Positions 8,035 to 15,622 of a DNA stretch of 25,414 nt are shown here, in pieces. The notes under the pieces are model-generated. The model had not been told where the DNA came from and did not search any database. It worked only from the letters and a program-made list of their open reading frames with translations. The position numbers and the translations under genes are program-made. This DNA comes from an uncultured Collinsella sp. GTDB taxonomy: Bacteria; Actinomycetota; Coriobacteriia; Coriobacteriales; Coriobacteriaceae. The first letter of the stretch is position 1. Every line of letters starts with the position of its first letter. Where the stretch lies: contig CABUCA010000025.1 in NCBI GenBank assembly GCA_902489965.1, positions 1 to 25,414 on the forward strand, written 5' to 3'.

Positions 8035-9072
8035 CTAAAGGCCGCCATCCCAGTGCCGAATCACGAATTCTCGCAGGTCGTTCTGACGTTTCTGGAATGC
8101 CTCGCTCCGGTCGCACTTAAGGCCCATAGCGAGCGCGATAGCGTTCATCGCCCGGTGCAATTGCAGCTGATGGGCAAACTGAGTCCCGGTGAGGATGATC
8201 ATCCTAAAGCCCAGCGCACCCAGCACGGTCATACGCTCCGCATCCGACGCGCTGCGCTGTTTATCAAGATGGTCCGAGCCGTTGTATTCAATCCCCGTAC
8301 CGCTCGCGGGCGCATATACGTCGATCTCGAAATACCCGGCCTTAGCAAGATACTTGAACTCGTTGGGAACATCGACCCGATGGTTGAGCTCGATCTTGGC
8401 GTATCCCAGCCCGCCCTGGGAACGTTTTGCTACGACCATGATTGCGGTGGCCGTCTCCATGGGCGACCGCGCGCCATCGTGCACGCGCTTGAGCACGGCG
8501 GCCGCACGTATAGCCCCCTGACGAGATCGATTCTCGTTGCAATAGGCAATCAAGTCGGCAACGGTATACCTCTGCCCCATCTCGATATAATCGCCTGTCG
8601 ACAGATGATTCAAATGGTATCGGGCACAGATTTCGTAGCCATATTCCAGCTGTTCGGGCTCGCTCATCCACGAGCCCGCCTGGGCAAAGCACATGGCCTC
8701 ATCAACCACTAGAAGGCCCTCTGCCACCTCGATAAGATGGCCTGGAGGTACCGGCGCTCCAAACACGTGGCACCTAAATCCAACCGACGTCGAGCGCTCA
8801 AAATCGAAGTTGACGAGCGTGTCGATATGATCGAGCTCTCCTCGTGGAATACCGAGCGAAACCAGATAGTCGGTAACGATCCCGACTGCCGTTGAAACCC
8901 TCAGCCCCTTGGCATCGAGCCCCAATTTGGGCAGGCTCGCGGTCGGCTCCGCCTCATTAGCAAGCGAGTCCTCATCGTATAGGCTGCTTGCTCGCGAGAG
9001 CGGCTCGGACGGGCGTGCCACGTTGTGGTACAGCCAGGCAGTCTTATGGGACAGGACGATCGGCAGGTCCAT
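8035..9072 (-). CDS. DUF559/Vsr-like PD-(D/E)XK nuclease-domain protein, accessory
   Basis: A 345-residue protein with no signal peptide or membrane segment. The N-terminus (LSHKTAWLYH) resembles the AbiEi-like helix-turn-helix leader of actinobacterial DUF559 proteins. The C-terminal third carries a full nuclease signature: SPMET (E206), FEIDVY (D251), GIEYNGSDH (E262, H268), then DAERMTVLGALGFR. This is the usual DUF559 pattern of D, E-x-x-G-x-x-H and D-x-x-R-x-x-L-x-x-x-G. The middle part is not recognised. ATG 9072 has GGAGG 4 nt upstream. It stands alone: moaA is downstream and the ABC operon upstream, with a nested hairpin at each end. The family is often linked to defence or mobile DNA, but its substrate and partners are unknown, and no methylase or toxin is adjacent. 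Confidence 0.75.
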   Translation of the reverse strand: MDLPIVLSHKTAWLYHNVARPSEPLSRASSLYDEDSLANEAEPTASLPKLGLDAKGLRVSTAVGIVTDYLVSLGIPRGELDHIDTLVNFDFERSTSVGFRCHVFGAPVPPGHLIEVAEGLLVVDEAMCFAQAGSWMSEPEQLEYGYEICARYHLNHLSTGDYIEMGQRYTVADLIAYCNENRSRQGAIRAAAVLKRVHDGARSPMETATAIMVVAKRSQGGLGYAKIELNHRVDVPNEFKYLAKAGYFEIDVYAPASGTGIEYNGSDHLDKQRSASDAERMTVLGALGFRMIILTGTQFAHQLQLHRAMNAIALAMGLKCDRSEAFQKRQNDLREFVIRHWDGGL

Positions 9073-9153
9073 GAGCCCTCCAATGGAGTCGGATAACCAA
9101 CCTTATTCCCCTGCTCACGGGTTCGCACACCCTCGTGCGCAAGAAAGCGATTC

Positions 9154-9167
9154 CACTCGATCGAGTG
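9154..9167. promoter_or_regulatory. 14-bp perfect palindrome upstream of the nuclease gene
   Basis: CACTCGATCGAGTG is its own reverse complement and lies about 80 nt upstream of the nuclease ATG, next to the second nested hairpin. A further short inverted repeat (CGCAC...GTGCG, about 9124-9139) sits between it and the gene. It could be an operator for the gene, possibly autogenous through its predicted N-terminal helix-turn-helix. No convincing -35/-10 pair was found. Confidence 0.35.
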
Positions 9168-9173
9168 ACAGAA

Positions 9174-9239
9174 AAACCATCACAACATTCGATGCTTTTC
9201 CCGATTTTGGCGAAAAACGCCGAATGTTGTGATGGTTTG
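9174..9239. repeat. Nested-hairpin repeat, family 2, copy B; also a likely terminator of the ABC operon
   Basis: AAACCATCACAACATTCG (9174-9191) pairs with CGAATGTTGTGATGGTTT (9221-9238), an 18-bp stem. It has the same one-sided bulge and inner stem as copy A (the inner stem has one A-A mismatch and the loop GGCG). It is in the same orientation as copy A, 1.24 kb away. On the minus strand the stem is followed by TTTTTCTG, about 50 nt after the ABC operon stop, so this copy probably also ends that transcript. Confidence 0.85.
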
Positions 9240-9287
9240 AGTCGAGGTGAGGGGCACGGAGGGATCAAAGCATCGTGCTCGAACGGG

Positions 9288-11186
9288 TTAATCCAGCTCT
9301 TTTAAGCCATGCGCCAGCTGCCAGTACTCGCCGTGCTGGGCGAGCAGCTCTTCGTGCGTGCCGCGCTCGATGATGCGGCCGTGTTCGAGGACCATGATGG
9401 CGTCGGCATCGCGGACGGTGGACAGGCGATGCGCGATCATAAAGGTGGTGCGTCCGCGCATGATGCGGTCCATACCGCGCTCGATGAGCTTTTCGGTACG
9501 CGTGTCGATGGAACTCGTGGCCTCGTCCAGGATGAGCACCGGCGGATCGGCGACGGCCACGCGCGCGATGGCGAGCAGCTGACGCTGACCCTGCGACAGG
9601 TTGGCGCCGTCGGCCGTGACCGGTGTGTCGTAGCCCCGCGGCAGGCGGCGGATAAACGAGTCGGCGCAGGCGGCCTCGGCAGCGGCGCGCACCTCCTCGT
9701 CGGTCGCGTCGAGCTTGCCAAAGCGGATGTTCTGCGCAATGGTGCCGCTAAACAGGTGCGTGTCCTGCAGCACAATGCCGAGCGACCCGCGCAGGCTGGC
9801 CTTGGCAATGTGCTTGACGTCGATGCCGTCGTACGTGATCTCGCCGTCATCGACCTCGTAGAAGCGGTTGATGAGGTTGGTAATGGTCGTCTTGCCGGCG
9901 CCCGTGGAGCCCACAAACGCAATCTTTTGCCCCGGCTTGGCAAACAGGTTGAGGTCCGTGAGCACGCGGGCGCCCGGCACGTAGGAAAAGTCCACGGCAT
10001 GGAAGCGCACGTCGCCGGCAAGCGGGACCAAGCCGCACGTGAGCTCGGTGCCGTCGGCGGCCACCGCGCGGCCCGACTCATCAACGGCTGCCACGTCATG
10101 CAAGTGCCCGTACGCGCCCACGCCCTGGCCCTCGGGAATCTTCCACGCCCACGCGGCGTCGCCCGTCTGCACCAGCTCCACGCAGCCCTCGTCCACCTCG
10201 GGCTCAAGGTCCATAGCCGCAAACAGGCGCTCGGCACCGGCCAACGCGTTGAGCAAGAAGTTGCCGAGCTGCGTAAATTGGTTGATGGGCATGGCGGCCT
10301 GGCGCACAAAGACCAGGTAGCTTGCAAGTGCGCCCACATCGGCGAGCCCCTTGATGCAGAGCATGCCGCCCGCCACGGCGACGATGGCATAGTTGACATA
10401 GCCAATCACGACGGTCATGGGCACCATGGAGTTGGCATAGCTCACGGCGGCGGTACCGGTGCGGCGAAGCTCGTCGTTGCGGCAGGTGAAGCCGGCGACA
10501 TTCGCTGCCTCACGGTTAAAGACCTTGATGACCTTTTGGCCCGAGACCATCTCTTCGATATATCCGTCCAGGTCGCCAAGCGATGCCTGCTGGGCAGCAA
10601 AGAAACGCTTAGAGCGCGCGCCCGAGTAGCGCGCATACAGCACAATGGCCGCATCGCACACGAGTGTGATAATCGTGAGCTGCCAGTTAAGGATGATGAG
10701 CATAGCCGTGGTGCCCACAACCTGAATGGCGGCCTGAATCACGTTGGCAAAGCTGTTGTTAAGCGCCTCGGAGACGGTGTCGACGTCGTTGGTGAAAAAG
10801 CTCATGATGTCGCCCGAGCGCGTGCTGTCAAAATAGCTGAGCGGCAGCGTCTGGATGTGCGCAAACAGGTCGCGGCGAATATCGGACACCACGCGTTGGG
10901 CCGCGCGCACCATGATCTGTGAGTAGCCCAGGGCCGAGAGCACGCCCGCGGCGTAGATGATCGCCGTCAGGATGACCTGCTTGGCGAGCAGTTCCTCCCC
11001 GCCCGTGGCCAAACCGTTAACGATGGGGCGCACCATGTAGGTGCCGGCGAGGCTCGCGATGGCGGCAACGGAGGCGAGCACGCCCACCGCGAGCAACGAG
11101 AACTTGGCATGCCCCATGTAGGAGAGCAAGCGGCGCACAGTGCGCTTGAGGTCGGCCGGGCGTGCTTGGGCTGCGGTCTTAGGCAT
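9288..11186 (-). CDS. ABC exporter, fused permease-ATPase, TM288-like half of a heterodimer
   Basis: A 632-residue half-transporter: six membrane helices (type IV exporter fold) over about the first 310 residues, then an ATPase domain. Motifs are Walker A GSTGAGKTT, signature LSQGQ, Walker B LILDEAT with an intact catalytic Glu, and the His switch AHRLST. Gln in the signature (LSQGQ instead of LSGGQ) is also seen in TM288-type subunits. A segment of about 70 residues between membrane and ATPase domains, rich in Gly, Ala and Asp, is longer than usual. ATG 11186 is chosen over an in-frame upstream start at 11306 because GGGGGTG lies just ahead. It overlaps the stop of the partner gene by 8 nt, so translation is coupled. 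The likely role is export of drugs or lipids together with the partner; the substrate is unknown. Confidence 0.92.
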   Translation of the reverse strand: MPKTAAQARPADLKRTVRRLLSYMGHAKFSLLAVGVLASVAAIASLAGTYMVRPIVNGLATGGEELLAKQVILTAIIYAAGVLSALGYSQIMVRAAQRVVSDIRRDLFAHIQTLPLSYFDSTRSGDIMSFFTNDVDTVSEALNNSFANVIQAAIQVVGTTAMLIILNWQLTIITLVCDAAIVLYARYSGARSKRFFAAQQASLGDLDGYIEEMVSGQKVIKVFNREAANVAGFTCRNDELRRTGTAAVSYANSMVPMTVVIGYVNYAIVAVAGGMLCIKGLADVGALASYLVFVRQAAMPINQFTQLGNFLLNALAGAERLFAAMDLEPEVDEGCVELVQTGDAAWAWKIPEGQGVGAYGHLHDVAAVDESGRAVAADGTELTCGLVPLAGDVRFHAVDFSYVPGARVLTDLNLFAKPGQKIAFVGSTGAGKTTITNLINRFYEVDDGEITYDGIDVKHIAKASLRGSLGIVLQDTHLFSGTIAQNIRFGKLDATDEEVRAAAEAACADSFIRRLPRGYDTPVTADGANLSQGQRQLLAIARVAVADPPVLILDEATSSIDTRTEKLIERGMDRIMRGRTTFMIAHRLSTVRDADAIMVLEHGRIIERGTHEELLAQHGEYWQLAHGLKELD

Positions 11187-13008
11187 GACGCTCACCCCCT
11201 TCCAAGGGCGATCCGCATGCGACGGAGGAAATCGGATCATTCGCGCAACCATCGTCGCTGCCGTCGCCGGCGTCCGCGTTCCTCGCAAACTCCATCTGCG
11301 AGGCATAAATCTCCTGGTATATGTTGTCGCCCGCTAGCAGTTCCTCGTGCGTGCCCACGCCGTGGACACGACCGTCGTCCAATACCACAATGCGATCGGC
11401 ATCCATGACACTCGCGATGCGCTGGGCGATGATGAGCACGGTCGCATCGGGAATCCGAGCGATGTGCTCGCGAATCTTTGCGTCGGTCGCCATATCGACC
11501 GCGCTGGTGGAGTCATCAAAAATGAGCACGCGCGGATGCTTGAGCAGCGTGCGCGCGATGCACAGGCGTTGCTTCTGGCCACCCGAAACACCAGCGCCGC
11601 CTTGGCCCAACTCGCCGTCCAGCCCGCCGATGCGATCAAGGAACTCGTCCACGCACGCCGCGCGGCAAGCCGCGAGGAGTTCATCGTCCGACGCCTGCGG
11701 ATTGCCCCACTGCAGGTTCTCGCGCACGGTACCCGTAAACAGCACATTCTTTTGCAGCACAATGCCCACAGCGTCGCGTAGAGTCGCGAGGTCGTAGTCG
11801 CGCACGTCGCGTCCGCCCACAAGCACGGCGCCTTCGGTGGCGTCGTACAGGCGCGCAATCAGCTGCACAAGCGAGCTCTTGCCCGATCCCGTACCGCCGA
11901 GGATGCCCACCGTCGAGCCGCTCTCGATGCGAAGGTCGATATGCTCGAGCACATCCTCGTCTGCATCCGCGCGGTATTTAAAGGAAACGTCGCGAAACTC
12001 GATACTGCCGTCCGCTGGTGCCGCAATCGCGAGGTCTCCCGCGGGGTTGGCGATAAAGGGTTCCTCATCGAGCACCTCGGCGATACGGCCCACACTCGTA
12101 AGAGCGCGCGTGAGCAGCAAAAACACGTTAGAAATCATCATGAGCGAATTCATGATCAGCAGCACGTAGCTCATAAAGCCCGTGAGCGAGCCCACGCCCA
12201 GCTTGCCGGCGAGAATCATGCGGCCGCCAATCCACAGGATGGAGAGCGCAGCCACGTACATCGACAGCTGAAACACCGGCAGGTTGAGCACCGCGCTGCC
12301 AAAGGTCTTTGTCGCAGTGCGCGCAAGCTCGGTATTGACTGCGTCGAACTTGGCCTCCTCGTGCTCGGTACGAACGTAGGCCTTGACGGCACGCACGGCG
12401 GTGAGGTCTTCCTGTACCACGCCGTTGAGGTGGTCCATCGAGGTCTGGAGTTGGCGGTAGAGCGGACTGACGCGATAGGTGATGACGCCCAGTACGATTG
12501 CCAGCACGGGCAAGATGATCGCAAAGACGGTGGCGAGCGGGCGCGACAGCATCAGCGCGTAGATAAGGCCGACGATAAGCGTCACCGGGCCGCGCACCAT
12601 AGGGCGAAAGCCGTTGCCCACAGCATTTTGGATAACGGTGATGTCCGTGGTCATGCGGGTGACGAGCGAGCTGGCGTCGTAGTTGTCCAGGTTGCCAAAG
12701 GCGAGCGTTTGAATCTTTTTGTACTCGGCCTCGCGCAGGTTAGTGCCTAGGCCCGAGGCAACGCGGGCGGACGTGCGGGCATAACCCAAGCCCAGTACCA
12801 GCGAAAGCGCAGCGCACACCAACATGTACGCGCCCTGCAGCAGCATGTAGTTGATATCACCCGCAGGCACGCCCACATCGATGATGTTGGCCATGATGAC
12901 CGGGATAAACAGCTCGAGCACCGTCTCGACCGACACAAAGAACACGCCGAGGATGGCATCGCGACGGTATGCCCCTAGATAGGAAAACAGTATTTTGAGA
13001 TTGCGCAC
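11179..13008 (-). CDS. ABC exporter, fused permease-ATPase, TM287-like half with degenerate Walker B
   Basis: A 609-residue half-transporter with six predicted membrane helices, then an ATPase domain: Walker A GGTGSGKSS, signature VSGGQ, Walker B LIFDDSTSAVD and switch region AQRIAS. The catalytic Glu after Walker B is replaced by Asp, and the switch His is replaced by Gln (AQRIAS where the partner has AHRLST). Both changes mark the non-catalytic site of heterodimeric exporters such as TM287/288. With the downstream gene it should form one transporter with one active and one degenerate ATP site. The GTG start at 13008 follows GGGGG by about 10 nt. It is the first gene of the operon and is divergent from the MATE gene; a strong promoter lies at 13048-13077. 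Confidence 0.92.
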   Translation of the reverse strand: MRNLKILFSYLGAYRRDAILGVFFVSVETVLELFIPVIMANIIDVGVPAGDINYMLLQGAYMLVCAALSLVLGLGYARTSARVASGLGTNLREAEYKKIQTLAFGNLDNYDASSLVTRMTTDITVIQNAVGNGFRPMVRGPVTLIVGLIYALMLSRPLATVFAIILPVLAIVLGVITYRVSPLYRQLQTSMDHLNGVVQEDLTAVRAVKAYVRTEHEEAKFDAVNTELARTATKTFGSAVLNLPVFQLSMYVAALSILWIGGRMILAGKLGVGSLTGFMSYVLLIMNSLMMISNVFLLLTRALTSVGRIAEVLDEEPFIANPAGDLAIAAPADGSIEFRDVSFKYRADADEDVLEHIDLRIESGSTVGILGGTGSGKSSLVQLIARLYDATEGAVLVGGRDVRDYDLATLRDAVGIVLQKNVLFTGTVRENLQWGNPQASDDELLAACRAACVDEFLDRIGGLDGELGQGGAGVSGGQKQRLCIARTLLKHPRVLIFDDSTSAVDMATDAKIREHIARIPDATVLIIAQRIASVMDADRIVVLDDGRVHGVGTHEELLAGDNIYQEIYASQMEFARNADAGDGSDDGCANDPISSVACGSPLEGGERHA

Positions 13009-13047
13009 GCAGGTTCAACCCCCATCAAACGTTGTTCGCAAACGCAC

Positions 13048-13077
13048 GTATTATTGCGCGCCGAATAATGGTGTCAA
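13048..13077 (-). promoter_or_regulatory. Promoter of the ABC exporter operon
   Basis: Reading the minus strand, a perfect -35 TTGACA (complement of 13072-13077) is followed after 18 nt by TAATAC (complement of 13048-13053). The block CGAATAATGGTG (13062-13073) overlaps the -35/spacer and recurs as CGGAATAATGGTG at 13148-13160, with an imperfect inverted partner TATTCCG near 13079-13085. This suggests a regulator site. Confidence 0.6.
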
Positions 13078-13195
13078 GTATTCCGAAATCGTTTTCTGCA
13101 AGGTTAGCGCCGGCGGCGAGTTCTCGTGATGTGTGTCCATATTCACTCGGAATAATGGTGCGCGAGACTTTTTCGCTCCGACGTCATCACAAACC

Positions 13196-13226
13196 TTGAC
13201 TCTACAATCGTTGTAGGGTTTTCACT
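13196..13226 (+). promoter_or_regulatory. MerR-type promoter/operator of the MATE-merR operon
   Basis: TTGACT (13196-13201) is followed by a dyad, CTACAA-TCG-TTGTAG (13202-13216), and then TTCACT (13221-13226), giving a 19-bp spacer. An overlong 19-20-bp spacer filled by a dyad is the hallmark of promoters activated by MerR-family proteins through DNA untwisting. The MerR gene is the second gene of the operon. The -10 choice is the weakest point. Confidence 0.65.
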
Positions 13227-13266
13227 ACACTGATACGTAAACAAACCCAGCCAGAAAGCCCCGCCC

Positions 13267-14613
13267 ATGGAACACGACCTCACACGCGGCAATGTCCTTA
13301 AGACCATCGCGGTCTTTGCCCTGCCCTATATGCTCTCGTACTTTTTGCAGATGCTCTACGGTATGGCCGACCTGTACATGATGGGGCAGTTTAGCGGCGC
13401 CGCCGGCATCACCGCCGTGGGCAATGGCGCGCAGACGCTCTATATCATTACCGTGACGCTCGTGGGCCTGGCCATGGGAACGACGGTGATCGTCGGCCAC
13501 GCCGTGGGCTCGCGCCGCTTCGACCGCGCCGAGGCCGCCATCGGCAACACCATTACGCTCTTTATGGGTGTCTCGGTGGTGCTGGCCGCTGTCCTGCTCG
13601 CGCTGTGCCCGCAGATCGTGGCACTCATTGGCACGCCGGCCGAGGCAGTCGAAGGAACCGCCGCCTACCTGCGCATCTGCTTTGTCGGCATTCCCTTTAT
13701 CGCCGCGTACAACATTCTTTCGGCCATCTTTCGCGGCCTGGGCGATTCGCGCTCGCCCATGTACGTGATTGGCGTGGCATGCATCATTAATATCGCGCTC
13801 GATTTTCTGTTTATCGGCCACATGGGGCTCGGCCCCGTGGGCGCGGCGCTCGGCACGGTGACCGCCCAGACGGCCAGCGTTGCCCTCGCGCTCGTGTGTC
13901 TCAAGAGCCGCCGCACGAACATCCACGTTAAGCGCAGCGACCTGCGCCCCCAGCCCGAGGTGCTCGGCAGCATTCTTAAGATCGGCGTGCCCGTGGCCGT
14001 GCAGGACGGCTGCATCCAGGTGGCGTTTATGTTTATCACCGTCATCGCCAACCACCGAGGACTCGTCGACGCCGCCGCCGTGGGCCTGGTCGAGAAGATG
14101 ATCAGCTTCTTGTTCATTGTGCCGAGCTCCATGGGCGCCACCGTCAGCGCACTCACGGCGCAAAACGCCGGCGCAGGCAAGGGCGATCGTGCACGTCAGG
14201 TACTCAAAGATGCCATGACGATCTCGGTAGTGTATGGCTGCCTGATCACAGCGCTGATGTGGCTGGTGGCGCCGGCGTTTATCGGCTTTTTTGCCAAGGA
14301 CGCTGCAGTGGTCGCGGCCGGTACCGGCTATATGCGCAGCTACATTTTCGACGCAATCTTTGCCGGCATCCACATTTGCTTTAGCGGCTTTTTCGCTGCG
14401 TACGGCAAGAGCTACATCGGCTTTGCGCACAACGTGCTGGCCGTGGCGCTCATTCGCGTGCCGGGCGCGTGGCTGCTGTCGAACGCCTATTCCAACACGC
14501 TGTTTCCCATGGGCATCGCCTCGCCGTGCGGATCGATTTTGTCGGCAGTCATTTGCGTGATGGCATTTACCGTACTCAACCGCCGCGGAGCTTTTGACAA
14601 GCTGATGGCGTAG
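13267..14613 (+). CDS. MATE-family multidrug efflux transporter
   Basis: A 448-residue integral membrane protein with twelve predicted helices in two homologous halves, the normal size for the MATE (NorM/DinF-like) family, which exports cationic drugs using Na+ or H+. It starts EHDLTRGNVLKTIAVFALP and shows the early family pattern MLYGMADLYMMGQF, with repeats of the G-x-x-T/A-V-x-x-G type in each half (AVGNGAQTLY; ALTAQNAGAGKGDRA). The ATG at 13267 is used because the first helix follows at once, although the ribosome binding site is weak (AGAAAG). It is transcribed from a MerR-type promoter and followed 61 nt later by the merR gene, so drug-induced export is the likely logic. It could instead belong to a metabolite-exporting MATE clade. 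Confidence 0.92.
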   Translation: MEHDLTRGNVLKTIAVFALPYMLSYFLQMLYGMADLYMMGQFSGAAGITAVGNGAQTLYIITVTLVGLAMGTTVIVGHAVGSRRFDRAEAAIGNTITLFMGVSVVLAAVLLALCPQIVALIGTPAEAVEGTAAYLRICFVGIPFIAAYNILSAIFRGLGDSRSPMYVIGVACIINIALDFLFIGHMGLGPVGAALGTVTAQTASVALALVCLKSRRTNIHVKRSDLRPQPEVLGSILKIGVPVAVQDGCIQVAFMFITVIANHRGLVDAAAVGLVEKMISFLFIVPSSMGATVSALTAQNAGAGKGDRARQVLKDAMTISVVYGCLITALMWLVAPAFIGFFAKDAAVVAAGTGYMRSYIFDAIFAGIHICFSGFFAAYGKSYIGFAHNVLAVALIRVPGAWLLSNAYSNTLFPMGIASPCGSILSAVICVMAFTVLNRRGAFDKLMA

Positions 14614-14674
14614 AGGATCGTTTGCGTCGTACGACCTCGGCGCCCCTTCCCCGTCCATTGAAAGGAGCGGCGCC

Positions 14675-15514
14675 ATGACCGACTCGCCAACTGAACATAC
14701 CGAGGGTCTGCTCCGCATTGGCGAGGTGGCGCGCTTGTTTAACCTAAGCGTGGGCACGTTGCGCCATTACGAGCAGATGGGCTTGCTGGACCCGGCACAC
14801 ATCGATCCGGCGAGTGGGTACCGCTACTACGGATCGCGGCAGCTCTCCACTCTCAACACCATCAGCCACCTGCGTGTTCTCGACTTGCCGCTCGCGCTAA
14901 TCCGTGAGTTTGTGACCACGCGCGACGTGAACCTTATGCAGCGGCAGCTGGCTCAGCAGCAGGAGCTCATCGAGCGCAAGCGCCGCGAGCTGGAGCGCGT
15001 GTCGCGCAAGATCGACAACCGGCTTGCCCTGCTTCACAATGCCCTGAACACCGAGCTCGATACCATTTGCGCAATCGATGCGCCCGAGCTTCGCTGCGCC
15101 GTATTGCGCGAACGCGTCAAGCCTACCGACGCCTATGCGCTGGAGTGGCAGATTCGTCAGCTGCAGAAGGGCCAGCACGAGACCTTTGTCTTTCTGGGCA
15201 ACTTGGGCGTTGGGATTAGCGCCGAGCGCCTCGCCGCCGGCGACTTTGATGGCTACGACGAGGTCTTTTTGCTGCTCGATGACACCGATGATTACGTGGG
15301 CGACCTCGAGACGCGACCCGCCGCGCGCTGCCTGACCATTAGCTTTCGCGGCACGCACGGGCAAGCAACCCCACACTATGAGCAGCTGCTCAGCTATATG
15401 CGCGAGCGCAACCTGACACCCGCCGGTCCCTCGCGCGAGATCGCCCTGATCGACGACATCATCAGCGACGACCCGGGGGCGTATGTGACGAGGATCGCGA
15501 TACCGGTCCGCTAA
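14675..15514 (+). CDS. MerR-family transcriptional regulator, BmrR-like, with GyrI-like effector domain
   Basis: A 279-residue regulator. Residues about 11-80 are the MerR winged helix-turn-helix (RIGEVARLFNLSVGTLRHYE, then GYRYYGSRQL). Residues about 85-130 are a Gln/Arg-rich dimerisation coiled coil. Residues about 135-279 resemble the GyrI/BmrR multidrug-binding fold and end in the typical strand TRIAIPVR, with acidic residues just before it (REIALIDDI) in the place of the BmrR drug-binding Glu. The ATG has AAAGGAG upstream. It lies downstream of the MATE gene on the same strand and probably binds the dyad at 13202-13216, activating the operon when a cationic ligand is bound. It might also affect the divergent ABC operon; this is inference. 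Confidence 0.9.
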   Translation: MTDSPTEHTEGLLRIGEVARLFNLSVGTLRHYEQMGLLDPAHIDPASGYRYYGSRQLSTLNTISHLRVLDLPLALIREFVTTRDVNLMQRQLAQQQELIERKRRELERVSRKIDNRLALLHNALNTELDTICAIDAPELRCAVLRERVKPTDAYALEWQIRQLQKGQHETFVFLGNLGVGISAERLAAGDFDGYDEVFLLLDDTDDYVGDLETRPAARCLTISFRGTHGQATPHYEQLLSYMRERNLTPAGPSREIALIDDIISDDPGAYVTRIAIPVR

Positions 15515-15545
15515 TCACTACCATTTATCGAGCAATTCCATCCAT

Positions 15546-15574
15546 TTACCTTAATCCGAATTAGATTGTATTAT
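15546..15574 (+). promoter_or_regulatory. Promoter of the first cysteine-peptidase cassette
   Basis: TTACCT (15546-15551) and TATTAT (15569-15574) are 17 nt apart in an AT-rich stretch, 49 nt before the peptidase ATG, which is preceded by CAGGAG. Match to sigma-A consensus is moderate at -35 and good at -10. Confidence 0.5.
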
Positions 15575-15622
15575 GTAGCAAATAAAATGACAGCATATTG
15601 CCCCCCATAGGCAGGAGACATT

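Noticed and set aside
7931..9239. Insertion sequence with the nested hairpins as its ends
   Set aside because: The two hairpins are in the same orientation, there is no transposase between them, and no target duplication was seen. Each also sits where a gene-end element would.
7931..9239. CRISPR-like repeats
   Set aside because: Only two copies 1.2 kb apart with a gene between them; no spacer array and no cas genes.
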